From: Blasia pusilla
Lineage: Eukaryota; Marchantiophyta; Marchantiopsida; Blasiales
DNA: 64,000 nucleotides
NCBI GenBank assembly: GCA_050084515.1
Contig: CM114272.1
Span: 21,700,001-21,764,000 of the forward strand
Direction of reading: 5' to 3'
Made by a program: the position numbers and the translations under genes
Notes under the pieces: generated by a model
The model's input: the letters and a program-made list of their open reading frames with translations, nothing else
Database searches by the model: none
What the model was told of the DNA's origin: nothing
Shown: one piece after another, positions 8,437 through 21,359 of the stretch
Numbering within the stretch: the stretch's first letter is position 1
Layout: each line of letters opens with the position of its first letter

Positions 8437-8645
8437 AATTAGAGTAAAAATGGGACACCTGGCCAAAGCTCCACTCTTGAAGCTTCATCGTCATATCTAG
8501 CCTCGACCATCCTCCGCTATGAGGGAATCCGGACGCTAGCACTGTAGCTCCTACCTCACAGACGAGCAAGAGAGGTGCTCCAACAACCCAACATGAGAAA
8601 GATGGTTTGGGAAAGCCATCTCTCTCCCTTATATATGGAGGTAGC
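8437..8645 (-). repeat. Diverged LTR fragment related to the 5' LTR
   Basis: This segment is a direct, diverged copy of about 7540-7750. Shared landmarks are GGAATCCGGACGCTAGCAC, AGGTGCTCCAAC, CCCAACATGAGAAAGATGG and a minus-strand TATATAA (near 8629-8636). Its orientation agrees with the main LTR, but the adjoining gag fragment is inverted, so a rearrangement lies at about 8436. Confidence 0.65.
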
Positions 8646-9529
8646 TTGGTTTGCAATGGGATGAAGAAGTTAAAATTTTTCCATGATCGCCACCAAAAAC
8701 ATAAAAAAGGCGAGGAGATATTTTTAGTTAGAAATGGGAAAGATCCATGAAAAAAAGTGCAAATTGGACATAAATATATAGAAAAAAAATTGGTTCCCTT
8801 TCATATTTATTTGCAAATTTTTCTATTTATCTCCTCACTGGGATAATTTAACTCTAACTCCAAAAAAAAATCCAATATGTTTATAACCTATACGCTTGCC
8901 TATGAGGAAAGACTCCCCGTTTTGGAGGCATCACGATTTGGAGTGTATTTTCATGGTAGGGGATGTTCTTTCTCATTCTCCTTGGAGCAATTGTTGGAAG
9001 CTAAGATAATGCCTGAAGATTGATCAAGCTCTCCAATAAGCAACTGTAAGGGAGGATATGAGAAAAATAAAGGATACACCAACAAGGATGGCAGATATAT
9101 TGGATTATGACAAACTTGGTGATAACGAGCGCTCTATGGAGGCAGCCAATAATTTCCTCAATGATTGCATGACCATTTCTCCGACATCAATGCCAATGCT
9201 TATGAAGTTTTTTAGATGAGGAGGCGAGTTCCATCATATCACGGTGCTTGGACATCTTATGTGGCTACCATCTTGCAAATTCTTGCTTCTTCTGAGTTTA
9301 CAAAAACGAATCTCTATTTCCAATGTGTTCATGGATGCATTAATCCCTAAATCCATGATAGACTCCTACTAGAGGGAAATGCGTCCCCGAGATCCAAATC
9401 TATCACCAAAATCTATTAAGCCACATGGGACTAGACTACAAGGTTATACATGCATGCATAAGCAACCAATTTATTTATCAAGGACATGTGTTATTCTTGA
9501 GGCTTTGCTCATATTGCGAAGAAATAGAC
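8646..9529. other. AT-rich intergenic DNA
   Basis: No open frame of note on either strand. Plus-strand readings break every few dozen codons. The sequence may belong to the decayed transposon that follows, but no motif supports that. Confidence 0.5.
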
Positions 9530-10180
9530 TATTGAGATGATATATGAGGAGAAGTGCCTCAAAAGTCTCTTTGAGTTCCCATCATTTCAAACTTGTTGCT
9601 CATATATAGCTAGAGTACCATCATTGGCAAAGTTGATGGTTTGGCATGAAGACCATCTGCATCTATCATGCGTTTGGTGGTGGACTCTTCAGCCTAATCG
9701 TATATGGAGCATACGAATTGGCAAGAAGAGCCTCATAATGTGCAATTAGGTCTTAGAACAAATGGAATATTCTAAACGGCCTTACACAAAGGTCCTTTTC
9801 AATATGGCTAGTGATGAACTATAAACATTATACCACGGGTTGCTATAAAGAGGAATTTTTTTTATTCTAGGGTTGATCATTCCAAGTATGTGATTTACAT
9901 TCCTCTTGGTTTGTGGCATGGTATCTCACATTGATCTCCATGTAATATATTGGTTTTGTAACCACTAAACATTATGCTCATACATGGTACATGCGTCATA
10001 CATGTTGAAGGGCCAAATATGGCTCATAATCTAGACACATACTTTAATCCACTTGTGGAAGACTTATTCAACCTATGGGAGGAACTTATTGCCGTCAATA
10101 GGAGCAACTAATTCCCTAAAGAAACAAGGGTTTTTAGACTTAGCTCCATACTATTGTGGAGGATGTAGAATGTAGATGGT
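9530..10180 (+). pseudogene. Possible CACTA (TNP2-type) transposase remnant
   Basis: Scattered plus-strand pieces follow the order of a TNP2-type transposase. Around 9537-9700 there is SLFEFPSFQTCCSYIA and LAKLMVWHEDH, like the block before the conserved HPxD region. Around 10010-10090 there is GPNMAHNLDTYFNPLVEDLF then NLWEE, like the block GPxxPGxxIDxYLxPLxxELxxLW. Many stops and frameshifts lie between them. The match is by pattern only. Another cut-and-paste transposase is possible. Confidence 0.35.
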
Positions 10181-12600
10181 AATGTGAGCCCCTCTAGAGG
10201 CAGTCAATCACTTAACGCATTTTCGACAAGTTTGTGTTTTTTTTAACATGATATTGTGATTTTCTTGATAACCGTTTAGGGCATGTTGATCTAACACTTG
10301 GATGATCCTATTTATGCACATTGAGGAAAATATAACACTCATGTTGATGAACCATATTTTGGCTAGAGAGATAAAACAATTCATAGACAAGTGTGCAAGG
10401 AGATGGATGTACATGTGGTTAGGTATGGAGGAAGATGATCAATTGCATCGCATGCCTATGCCATGGGATTTGAGTAGGGTAGACCACTTACTTTTTCACA
10501 ATTGACTTGCTTCGGCTTGGATGGGTGCCCATAGGATATGATGCATACTTGTCAAAGGTCTTTCCAAAGGCAATTGGGGTAAGGGACTAAAGACCCATAC
10601 CTCCATCGACCAAAGCTAACCATATTAATGCATGAGTTGGCATAACCGTATCTCAGGGCAGCCATATAGGGCCTTTTTGAGGTAATGCTTAACTCTATTA
10701 GGGCACCCAAGAAACAAGGACCCTAAACCCCAATGCAATATTTAGAAATTGATATTTTTATCTTACCTTGTTCCAATATTCATGAGTTGGTGGATGTTTA
10801 GCAATGAGGTCGATCTCGAGGATTGCGGTTATACGGATGTGTAGGCGGTTGTGTTCAACACACACTTTGGGAGGGTCTTTCCACCTTCTTTCATGACCGG
10901 GCAAAGTCATTGGCTCATCCATTTGGCCAGAGAGGTTTGCATAGCTAGACTTGTGCATTGTATATGGATGTATTTTGTGGAGCGTATTTTCTTGACCTAA
11001 TTTCTCGTTACCTCATAGGTAGATTAGTGTTTCTACATTGATCACCCATCCCTTTGTGGGTGGAAGTATGTCATGACACATATCCGTAAGAGTAGACGTG
11101 CGTTGCAAAAAGTGGAAAGTATGTGTCTCAATATAGAGTAATAAACATAACACATTATGTGAGCATTACACGTTTTTGTTACAATCCAATAGACAATTTA
11201 CCTTTATAATCAACCAAGTCCATGACTTACCTTGCCTCATATTCATAGGCTCAGTTTTTTTTTAATCATTGATGGGTTTGCATAATTGCCTCCATTGGTA
11301 GGATTCCTCTAATAATAAGTCTATTATCAACTCTTTGGGGGTATGTTGCACGTATCTCAGTACAATACTACTAAAGGATTTGATGTTTTTTTTATATCAA
11401 ACACATCTTCCCTCCTTTTCAACTTTTCGTGTGTTCTTGGGTTAGAAGTCTTCCCGTGATATGCTCATTATCAAACACGACCTAATATTTGTAGCTTGAG
11501 GTGTCATTTGATGTTTTTGGACTTTATCCGGTGCATGCATGGATGATTGGACCCCTCTCACCAAAGGAACCAAAAAGAACCTCTTACACCACAAGCGGCC
11601 ACCCAAGCGTCATACACAAGTGTGTCTTGCTCTGTATTCTTTGAGAAACTTCCCATCCCCCTTGTCATCAAGTTGGATCACAAGCATAATGAATTCAAGA
11701 GGACTTCCCATTTATGACTCCAAGTAGTGCAATTGCGAGTCTCTTGTGACTAAAAATTGGGAGATCCCAAAGACAACAAGTTTGAGTCGTAGTATTAGCT
11801 ATTTGCGGCCAATTTGTGAGTCCATTGATAGTTCTTTACAAGTCTATGTAGTCGCAATTGCAAAACAACTATCAAAACTCGCAAAATGATACACACTCAC
11901 ATCTAATAGACGTGATATTTAACATTAGAAAGATGAATGTTACACAACAAAGCAACAAAAAAGAAGAAGAGGAATTGCGCCTTAAGAAAGAAGCACGAAC
12001 AAATCCTAGGCGTTTCCAAACGTCTAAGAGAGAGAGATCGTGTCATAACAATGGAGAAGGAGGGTACCCATTGTGCTCCTCCAATATTGCAAAGGAAGAT
12101 CTCTTTCTACTTCAGAGGGTTTTTTATTTTATCAGGTGTCGTGCTTTCTAGATGGTGCGAGTCAAATGTGCGGGTAGTGCGTCTCTACGTCCGGACGTAA
12201 GGTGAGCTTCTACCTCTTCCAACACCCCGCACCCAACCTGCTGTAAATCCATAAAAGAAAATATGGACATGAAATCCTCGACTATGGAAAAAAGTTTGAG
12301 ACGCATGGGGACCTTTGGAGCAATGACAATTCCGCAAAGGGAATATTAAGAAGTTTCTTCTCTTAATCCCCTTAGATATACTCAAGTTGTCTCACAAGTG
12401 TTTTTACTGAGTTTTACTCAAGCTTATTCTCTCAGCTGAAATTCCACCATAAGATGAGCCATGGCTAACCCTCATAGGAAAAAAATCTGAAAACTTCCTA
12501 GCATTTCAAAGTTACGAATTGAAAATTTTGGATAAAAGAAAATCTCCAGTAAAAGAGTGGAAAACTAGAATTAAAAGATTGAAGAACGAGGAAGTTGAAA
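10181..12600. other. AT-rich intergenic DNA
   Basis: Short open stretches only (for example 10302-10505, 11539-11727 and 11858-12200), without recognisable domains and with no coding bias that I can see. Bases 11937-12060 are rich in Lys/Glu-type codons but resemble low-complexity AG-rich sequence. Confidence 0.5.
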
Positions 12601-12649
12601 CAAGTGAACGAACAAGCTCCCTAAGCACCCTGAGCGGAGTCGCGTTTAG

Positions 12650-13342
12650 AGTGCTTAAAACGCAGGCTCGAAATTGACACGTCATGTTCCGATTGCCGGC
12701 AAGCCCAAGGCTGTCGCGACGAACCATTGGCCTCGCGTAGCGACCCGCTGGAACTACTGGCTGGGACGCGCGTGACTGAGTCCGAATGTGACAAGCGGGC
12801 GAATGGACGGCAGCGGGCGCACGTAATCTGTTCCTGGGCCGTGACGGCGCCACGTAGTGGCCCTCCATCGAGTGGCTCAGGATCGAGAATCCGTGGCACA
12901 CGGACGGAGCGACGCACGACGAGTCAGCTTTGGGTGACTGTGGTCCATCCCCCGCGCCCTTCCTCACATTCCTGCCCCTGCCCCTGCCCCCGCCCTCTGC
13001 TTTCTCCCAATACTAGACCGCGCTCTCTCCTCCCGGCCTCATGTTTGCCTGCGGAGTTCATGCCCTCCCCGGCTGCATTCTCCGTCTCACGTCTGATCGG
13101 GGGGTGTCGTTCGGGCGCAGCGACTGCGCATCAATCACGAGGAGAACTCCGCAACCTGGAGCTTACTTGCGGCAATCGCTTATCGACGGGGCTGAAAACG
13201 CGATTTCGCCTCAGAGATAGCGCGGATTTGGGCGGAGCAGAGGAGGGCGTGATTCGAGATTGAGGGAGGGACGGGCGGACGGACTGACGGACCGACCGAC
13301 CGGTTGATTGCGGCACCGGGATTTCGATAGAACTGAAGGGGG
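12650..13342 (+). promoter_or_regulatory. GC-rich upstream region and 5' leader of PGR5
   Basis: Base composition rises sharply here from the AT-rich flank. The region contains C-rich runs (12955-12995, CCTGCCCCTGCCCCTGCCCC) and a run of GGAC/GACC repeats at 13270-13305 just before the start codon. No TATA box is evident, which suits a broadly expressed plant gene. The exact transcription start cannot be placed. Confidence 0.45.
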
Positions 13343-14161
13343 ATGGCGGCTGCTCTTAGCACAGCTTCGGCGCTGATGTGCTCGGCAGCGGAGCGAAGAG
13401 GTGTGATACCGACGCACGAGTCGAATGGAGAACGGGGAATGCAGATGCAGGGTCATGGTAATGTCCAACTGAGAAGAGGTGTGAACTTAGTCAGGGTTGC
13501 CCGGCCTGTTAGACCACAAATATCGATGGGGAATAAAAATGAGGGTAAAGGTGTCTTCGCTCCTATTGTCGTAGTGTTCCGGAACATCCTCGGAGCCAAG
13601 CGCTTCAATCAGCTTCGAGGGAAAGGGATCGCCTTGCATTCTCAGGTACACGCCCGCTGCTTCAAGTCGAGTTGGTTGGTTCACTGTTGTATAGTATGTG
13701 TAGTCTCATTTGTTTGCAAGTCGTGGAGAAAATTCGCGAGGGACTGCGCGGCCTTCAGTAGTACATGGAGGGAGAGAAAGGGAATTTCTTCAGTTGTGTC
13801 CCAAATATGTTTTGAACGCCAAGGGGGGAGTGTCATCTGAGGTAGCATGAAACGGCAGGTGGTCTTGTGACGGTAACAGTCTAGGGAGGATTATGGCATG
13901 AGATGCTGAACACCATTTTGTACTTCGTTATGCCGTGAAGTCACCCCGCTGCGCCTCCCCGCCTACCAGTCATCTCACGTACTCTCCCAGCGGCAAGCTT
14001 ATCTGCTGAATCAACTGAGATTGTGGCTGATGATCATCTTGTCCATGTCTTAACAGGTCATAACGGAGTTCTGTAAGTCCATTGGCGCGGATTCCAAGCA
14101 AAGGCAAGGCCTTATTAGACTTGCGAAGAAGAACGGCGAAAAGCTCGGCTTCTTAGCTTAG
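13343..14161 (+). CDS. PGR5: PGR5, proton gradient regulation 5 (chloroplast)
   Basis: PGR5 is a small thylakoid-associated protein needed for the antimycin-sensitive cyclic electron flow around photosystem I, working with PGRL1. Two exons are clear: 13343-13645 and 14057-14161. The intron has GT-AG ends and lies in phase 0 between HSQ and VITEFC. The product has 135 residues, close to the roughly 130 of the Arabidopsis protein. Residues 1 to about 60 form a variable Ser/Ala/Arg-rich plastid transit peptide. The mature part is almost invariant: NEGKGVFAPIVVVFRNILG, KRFNQLRGKGIALHSQ, then VITEFCKSIGADSKQRQGL and KKNGEKLGFLA at the end. The next in-frame ATG choices are inside the transit peptide, so 13343 is the best start. 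The gene stands alone, flanked by transposon debris. Identity is secure. Confidence 0.96.
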
Positions 14162-16139
14162 GAAGAACACTTTAGGTACATTCTTTAAGGCAAGCCAATC
14201 TTTCCTCGGCAGGTAGGGCCGATGCCCACGGGTACGATTTCAGACTTCTGAAAGGCGCAGTGCTCCTAAAATTTGTAGCATAGTTTCTCAGACCGATGTA
14301 GTTACATTGGACTTGTAAAATTACAGAGGTCTTACGGCCTCGACATCGTCTTGTCATAGCTTATGTGACTATGTCTTCGGACCCGGATATCAATTATTAC
14401 CAACGAGGAGAACCACTAGTTTAGTTCTGCCGCGGTGTAGGAATTCTACACCAGACTTGCTAGATTTTGATAAGTCGAGACGAGCCTCAGATTTGTGGAG
14501 TTCGATGAATCACGGATGGGGCCTTGAAATGTGAATTGAGAAAGGACCTTCTTTCACATTCCGGTGGAGCCTTGAAAGATTTCCCGAGTTCCGTGCTAAA
14601 TTGTTCACCCCTCTTACCAGAATGGCAGAATTTACTTCAAAACTTCGGAGATAAGTGTTTTCTTTACGGCCCGAATGGATTTGGACCTATTTATCCAATC
14701 TAGAGTCATTGTGTCATGCTGCACTTCGCACCATCGTAGATTCGTGTTACACCACTCCTCACTTTCAGGTTCTCTTTTCCGTTTACTTTTCACTTCTCTT
14801 GAGGAGGGTCTACACTCAATAGTTGCATATAATTGTCCATACGATTGAAAATGGGTCCACATGAATTTGAGGTTGTTGCTTGAAGACTTCGATTACAGCA
14901 GTCGAAGTTTGGTCTATATGAAGATACAAGGATTGTTTTCCCATAACCTTCAGTTCAGTAGGTGATAACTTGTCCACACGAAAATGACGCAGTGAGGAAT
15001 ACTTTCATAAGAACGTTCAAACTCTGATTCCCAAATTCGATACAAAAAACCTTACCAGAAATGCACTTAGCGCCAATCTGCAAGTAATGCTCATCGTAAT
15101 GGAATGGGATAGAAGATGTACATGAACGACTCTTTCTTGACTGCATAAATCAGGGTGAAGTGTGTGTCGTCTCTGGTACACCTGTAGTTCTCGCGGATAT
15201 GCCTACCAGCTTGATACACAACGGAAGATGAGGGACGGGATAAAAGTGATCGGTGCTCCCATGTGAAAGTACGCGAAGGAAATACGTCAACCCCACATAT
15301 TTCACTACGGCCGTCAACTTCAAATTGATGTGACACGATCCTGAAGTGTATACTCAAATCCCCCTTCACATCTACTTTACCCCTATCCATTTCCGATTTC
15401 ACTTTTCTCTTACATTACAAGATACAAGAGAACCACATTAATTGAATTGAGTTTAAAAAAAGTCATAGTTCTTTTTGAGTTTGTTTTTATGGTGGACGTT
15501 GTATTTTGTAATTAATACAATAAATAGGATTATTTGAATTCAATTGCAAATTTTGGATGAATACTTTCAATTTTCATAATGAAAGAAACAGCAAAATATT
15601 ATGCCATTTCATTTCATGTTGTAAATTCCTCTCTTTTGGATGCTTGGCACTTTCAAGATTCTCCCTTTCTAGATTAATTAGGATGATTTGATTTATTAAC
15701 TTAAAATGGCATGTGACATAATTATTACAGGAAGTTTAAATCCGTGCATCGGCTTAAATGAATATATCTATATTAGTTTAAAATAATATATTTTATTAAA
15801 GGGAAAAAGAATTCTTACCATAACAAACTCATTGAAATGACACTTCGGCATAAGCTTCAAAATAAATCACTTCGGCATAAGCTTCAAAATCGTTTATTAT
15901 CATCGACGAAACTCAAGTCTTTTGAATTTACTTGGTTTTAATTTTAAAATATTTACATTATAAGAAAATGTTGCCAATATTCATGAAATATTCTTAAGTT
16001 TGCCTTATATTTGTTTTTTTCACTATTTAAAAATTTAAAAATTATTATTAAAAGTTAAATTTGATAAGGAGGAATAATAAATATTAAAATTAAAAAGATC
16101 CAATATATATTAAATTTTCTCCATTTGAAAATATTTATT
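14162..16139. other. PGR5 3' region and AT-rich intergenic DNA
   Basis: The first several hundred bases are moderately GC-rich and include the PGR5 3' untranslated region, whose end is not visible. From about 15400 the sequence becomes strongly AT-rich. A short tandem duplication (CACTTCGGCATAAGCTTCAA) occurs at 15840 and 15868. No gene is supported. Confidence 0.45.
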
Positions 16140-16445
16140 TCAATGCTTAAGTAGAAAATATAGAAACCGACTAAAGAAGCATAACTGGTGGAAAACGACT
16201 CTCACACTTCCACACCACCATGGAGAACGAAATTTTGCAAAGAGAGAATGAGTGGAGGTTGGTCCCCTTCTCAATTATATAGGGCATGTATAAGCAACTC
16301 TAACCATAATCTTAACCATAGTTTCGAGTTAGACTAAATATTATTAACTCATCCTAGTTAAAATAATCGCGTTTAACTAACTAACCAAGAGTAAGCTTCC
16401 CTACTTCGTGTGAGTACCAAATGTAGCAGTTCGGATGTTTGACGA
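16140..16445 (-). repeat. Candidate 3' LTR of the copia element
   Basis: This lies just downstream (minus strand) of the stop that ends the copia RNase H frame. It holds a minus-strand TATA box, CCCTATATAATTGAG, near 16271-16285, as an LTR U3/R region should. No second LTR copy was found in the window, so the edges are estimates. Confidence 0.4.
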
Positions 16446-16459
16446 GTTTGAATTGTAAC

Positions 16460-18400
16460 TCAGTCTTCAATACTTCCCCTAAAGCTCATATCGATATCTC
16501 TAACACCTAAATCGTTTCCAAACATCTCAAACTTATCTTTAGACAATACCTTTGTAAAGACATCAGAAATTTGGTGATCCGTACCCATATACACAAGATC
16601 AATTTCTCTTGCAAGCACTTTCTCTCTAATAAAATGAAAGTGCACCTTAATTTTTCGAGCATGAAACGCAGGGTTATTAGCAAGCTTGATGCTACTAATA
16701 TTGTCTACATATATTACACTAGGTCCTAAGTTAGTAACATCAATCTCAACAAGTAATCGATGAAGCCACACCGCCTCAAATGCTACATTGGTTGCTTCTC
16801 TGTATTCATCCTCTGTTGAAGATAAAGAAAATGTAAGTTGCTTCATTGAAGCCCAACTTATAGTTGTGCTTCCCAAGGATAATGAATAACCATATGTGGA
16901 GTGTCTATCAAACACAATTCCTGCTCGAATAGCATCTGTGAATCTATATAATTGTAAACTTTGAGAAGATTCAAATTGAAGTTCGAATCGAACAGAAAAT
17001 TTCACATACTGCATAATCTTCCTCATAGCATCAAGGTGAGATTTTCAAGGTGCTTGCTTAAATTGGTTCACTAGGCCAACTGCGTAGCTCAAATCTAGCC
17101 TGGTTATAGTCAGATAGATCAAACTTCCAACCATGCCCGTGTACATATTAGAATCTGCTTGCAACTCTTCTTCATCCACTCTTAGCTTCACACTTTGGTT
17201 CAACGGTGTAGAAATAGACTTACAAGCTATCATATCATATTTTGAAAGCATATGAATAGCATGTTGTTATTGTAATAACCATATACTCTCTCCAACCTTG
17301 ATAAACTCAACACCAAGGAAGTACTTGAGTTCTCCCAAGTCCTTCATATCTTTAGCTTGACCTCTTGTACCATATCCTTAGTACTCCCAGAAATTAAGAA
17401 GTCGTCAACATACAACACAATGATACCGTATGATCTTGTCCTCTCAAGACATATAAGGAAGAGTCAGAATCACATACTTGAAAGCCTAACTCTTGTAGGA
17501 CGTATGTAATCTTGCCATGCCAAGTTGTTGAAGCTTGTTGAAGCTTATATAGAGCTTTCTTTAACGTACATACGCGGAATGGAAACTTTGGATGCTCATA
17601 TCCATGTGGTTGATTCATATATACCTCCTCATATAGACCTCCATTGAAGAAGACCTTCGTGACGTCCATGTGATGTAATCTCCACTTCTTACTTACTGCA
17701 ACCACTATTATCGTTGTCGCCATCTTTGCCAAAGGGCTAAATCTTTCCTCATAATTGATGCCATATTGTTGTGCATAGCCCTTAGCCACCAATTTGGCTT
17801 TGTATCTATTAATTATAGTATTTTGATTACGATTGATTTTGTAAACCCATTTATAACTAATAGCTTCCTTACTAGAAGGTATATCAACGAGCTGCTATGT
17901 TTGTTGATGTCTTAATGCAACAAGCTCTTCCTCCATAGCTTCAATCCATTCGACCTTACTTGCAACTTCTTCAAAATAACTTGGCTCCTGTTCTTGAAAG
18001 GTAGTCATCATATATGCTTGATATGTCATAAGGAATCCTTTATTTATAAATCTATGAACAAAATGTGTGACTCTTCTTGATCTACAAAGTTGTTGTTCTG
18101 AGGTGGATGTCTCTAACTCTTGACTCGAGCTCTAACTAGTGTCAACATACTGAATATGTACTCTTCCCGTCTATGGACTCATAGATTAAACTGACGATCT
18201 AAGACCTCTCCTAATCCTGCACTAGTACTTGGGGAATTCGTAGGCAATGTCTGTTGGTTGATATTCATATCCTCCCCCTCAACAAACGAGTTTAGAGGTG
18301 GAACATGCTCACATGGAGCATACCATGATTTTATCTTATCAAAGACAACATTGCAACTAAGAATAGGCTACTAGTAGTGATTGGAGAGCTTCATTTCTTT
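16460..18400 (-). pseudogene. Ty1/copia retrotransposon, RT and RNase H portion (decayed)
   Basis: Minus-strand pieces in order are: RT N-terminal (17792-17394: MVAKGYAQQYGINYEERFSP, then WRLHHMDVTKVFFNG and QPHGYEHPKF), RT C-terminal (17251-17045: MLSKYDMIACKSISTPLNQS, MVGSLIYLTITRLDLSYAVG) and RNase H (17026-16460: STYGYSLSLGSTTISWASMK, DVFTKVLSKDKFEMFGNDLG). They are in different frames, and the YVDD region between 17394 and 17252 is degraded. Upstream to about 18400 the frame can be followed poorly through an acidic/Ser-rich linker (integrase C-terminal side). Order and motifs are those of copia Pol. Gag, protease and integrase core are not seen, so the element is truncated or disrupted near 18400. 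Confidence 0.88.
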
Positions 18401-18517
18401 GGGTACAAGGGTTTAGGATCATGCCATGGAAAGCAAAAATGCGAGTTAAAAAAAGACATTCCCAAATGAAGGAGAACATGGATAATTTATGATCACTATA
18501 AGTCCGCGTGATGTGCA

Positions 18518-18908
18518 CATTTAAATTACCTCCCGTAATTAACTCTCAAAATTCTTAAGTACCATTTAAAATGAATTCAGAGCAATTCTATCGGTTTAGG
18601 AGTCGAGCGATCCCATAGGCTCAAAATGCCAAGTGTCAAGAGGAGAAGAGTTTGCAAAATAAAAGGGCGCTCTCAAAGCGTACATGCTAGTGTAAGCCTG
18701 TGGAATGCATGGGTTTACATTTACCTCTCACAATTAGTTGACAACCATTTTAAATCAATTTTGAGTGATCCTATTGGCTTAGAAGGTAAATGATCTTTCT
18801 CGATCAGATGGGCTCTATAAGCTTGTACGATGCATAAGTTTACATTTACCTCCCAGAATTAGTTCTTACAACCATTTAAAATAAATTTTGAGCGATCATA
18901 TTGGCTAA
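18518..18908. repeat. Three diverged copies of a ~75-bp repeat
   Basis: Related blocks begin near 18518, 18712 and 18837. Each has a TTTACATTTACCTC-like start, an AATTAGTT-like middle, CCATTTAAAAT and then a GAGCGATC(A/C)TATTGGCT-like end. The last two are the closest pair. Spacing is irregular (about 125 and 195 bases). They may be remnants of a tandem array or of a short interspersed element. Confidence 0.55.
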
Positions 18909-19732
18909 TAAGCAAGGTTGCACAAAAACGGACATGCCCATCCCGCACCAGAGCCTGTCGCGTAGACCCAGGTTGACGGAGCCCGTTGTGTCGCCCGCTA
19001 GGGCCCGCAGAAGGCCTACAGGGTGGGCTTGGTCTCCATTGGCGCCCAAAGCCTGCCATACAAGCTCTGAGCTCGCAAGGCGCGGGGGGGTTACTATATG
19101 TGGAAGAAAAAAAAACCAAAAAAGATGTACTCTCTGTAAGAAGTGAAGTTCTCTTTTAAAACGATTGTACGTTTGTCTTACCTTGTGGACTTGGGAGTAG
19201 TTTTGCATCCTTTTTCAAATCTGCAATCTTACCTAGCAAATGCATGTCGTGCGTTAATTGGCGGCTGGAAGGGACTATACATGGACCTTGTTAATCCTCA
19301 CATATGTTTGTGTGTTACATGTGGCATTCTATGAATTACTGCTGTCCTATCCACACAAGTGTGTGATAGTCATTGAATTAACTTTGGTGTAATTGAGGTT
19401 CCTCCGATAGCTAATTTGGGGCCAAAGTTTGAATTAAAGAAGTTGGAACTGCATGCCAAGGGTCGAGTGAAGTTGGAGGTTTGGCTTGAGGGGACGTTGG
19501 AGCTATGGCAATGACGCTGCTCATGCTGCTCAAGGTGATTTTTTTTACCAAGAGCTTGCTAGGACTTGAAAGCATTAAAATATGCTTGCTTGGATCTCAA
19601 GGCGCTGCAAGAAAGGAATCTTAGAGCTCTTTGATTGCCACCCCTAGACCACGCTACAAAGTCGAGTGCGGGTTTCAATAATGGGTAGAGATTCATGCAT
19701 ATCTAATCTAATTTTCCAGTGGGTGAGTAATA

Positions 19733-19735
<3 letters not shown>
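18909..19735. other. Intergenic DNA with a GC-rich island
   Basis: A GC-rich patch at 18940-19090 sits in otherwise AT-rich DNA. No coding motif is seen in it on either strand. Confidence 0.4.

Positions 19736-19820
<85 letters not shown>
19736..19820. repeat. (TC)n microsatellite, about 85 bp
   Basis: An uninterrupted TC dinucleotide run of about 42 units. The open frames across it encode only Ser-Leu or Arg-Glu repeats and are artefacts of the repeat. Confidence 0.95.
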
Positions 19821-19823
<3 letters not shown>

Positions 19824-21359
19824 TGAACGAAGAGAGGGTCCTCACCAGGAAATCCCTAAGCAATGCAAACCTTGCTCTTGTCGCATTGATGCCCAGACAC
19901 ACGTTTTCAGAGGTATCTGGTATAGCATCGCATATTTTCTCTTGCCGACCTAGACGCGAGGTCTATGGTGGCAAGGAGACGATGCGTGTAGAATTGAACA
20001 AGCTAGATATTGAATATTGGACTTCTGATTTCCGTCCGCGGGGATCCCGGCCATTTCAATCACGGACATTTTTTAAAGTAAAGCATTCATAATGGTGGTT
20101 TGAATGCCATAGTCCATCAATTGGGATTTCCGTGATGGTCCACTACTTTTTGTCTTTTTGTCTTTTTGCTATAGACCGACTAGAAAGTTTTGCTTTGGAT
20201 TAAACGCTTGCAATGTTGCATGGTGACAATTGTGGATGGGCAGGTCCATGTCTCGTTAATAGTATAGATTCCACAACACTCATGAGAGGCTTGTGGCCAA
20301 AACGTGGCTATGCAAGAATTTCGAGCACAAATTTGAAAACTAGTGCATCGTGAATGCAACCATCATCGCAAAATTCTAAGGAATTAGTGATCCTTCCCTT
20401 GGGTGGAGAGCTCTGGACTGCACGAGAGAGGAGGAGGGAAGGAGAGAAGATTGAGGTGACATATAGATCAAAGAGATAATTCGAGGTGGGAGGAGGATAG
20501 ATGGCATCCAATACGTGTTCACTCACGGTTATCAACGCTCCATCCTTAGCACTGAGCTGCAGAACGCACAAGGCTACGTCGTCATTGCTTGTACAAGACG
20601 TGGAATGGTAGAGAAATTAGTTTTGAAGAGGTTTGATATGCTTCCCTCATGCTCCTACTTCGCTAGAGCATAGAGGCTTTGATCGTGCACATTCTCTTCT
20701 CTCTCTCGGGCTTCAATTCATCACCATAGGCATGAAACAAAGGCGGTATCTGATCCCACATGTTATATGACCTCCCTTGAGCTTCTGTTCCAATGATACG
20801 ACGGGGGTTAGTCAATAGGGATAGGAAGACCCAACCATTGTTCTCCGGAAGCGGAGGAGAAAGTTGCACTTGCAATCCAAATAAGAGAAAGAATAGTCAT
20901 CCCTGGACTAGAAGTGAAGCACAAAAATTAATTTATAAATTTACAAAATTAGTTTTGTGAAATAATAAGTTAAAATTAAATAATACTAGATTAAAATTAG
21001 AATTTATGCATGTGCATAGCACGGGCAGTGCTACTACCGATTTCAGTTAGGATGTTATGATTGAAAAAGTGAAAGAGTTTGAAAAGACATCTTTGCTTCA
21101 CGCATGGTAATGAGATTAAAAAATTGTGCACAAAATTGAGGCAAAAACATGTATTTTTGAATTTACATGATTATTTTAAGAGGCTACGATTAATTGTAAC
21201 CGCGGATCTCGCCGAAAGTTGATCTGAACCCTATCTTATTCCTCTTATGAAGAGTAAGCGCAAGGCATTGAGGTTTGTTTTTATTTTATAATAAAGTGGA
21301 TATTGTAATATATCGTGAATTTTCAGAACAGCGGCTTTCGCCGGTCCAGTCAGTAATAC
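19821..21359. other. Intergenic DNA
   Basis: No convincing gene. Short frames at 20308-20571 and 20663-20875 (minus) and 19820-20092 (plus) show no domain that I recognise. Bases 20900-21050 are AT-rich. Confidence 0.45.

Noticed and set aside
19666-19953. Frame containing a long Ser-Leu repeat
   Set aside because: It exists only because a (TC)n microsatellite has no stops. The flanks show no coding signal.
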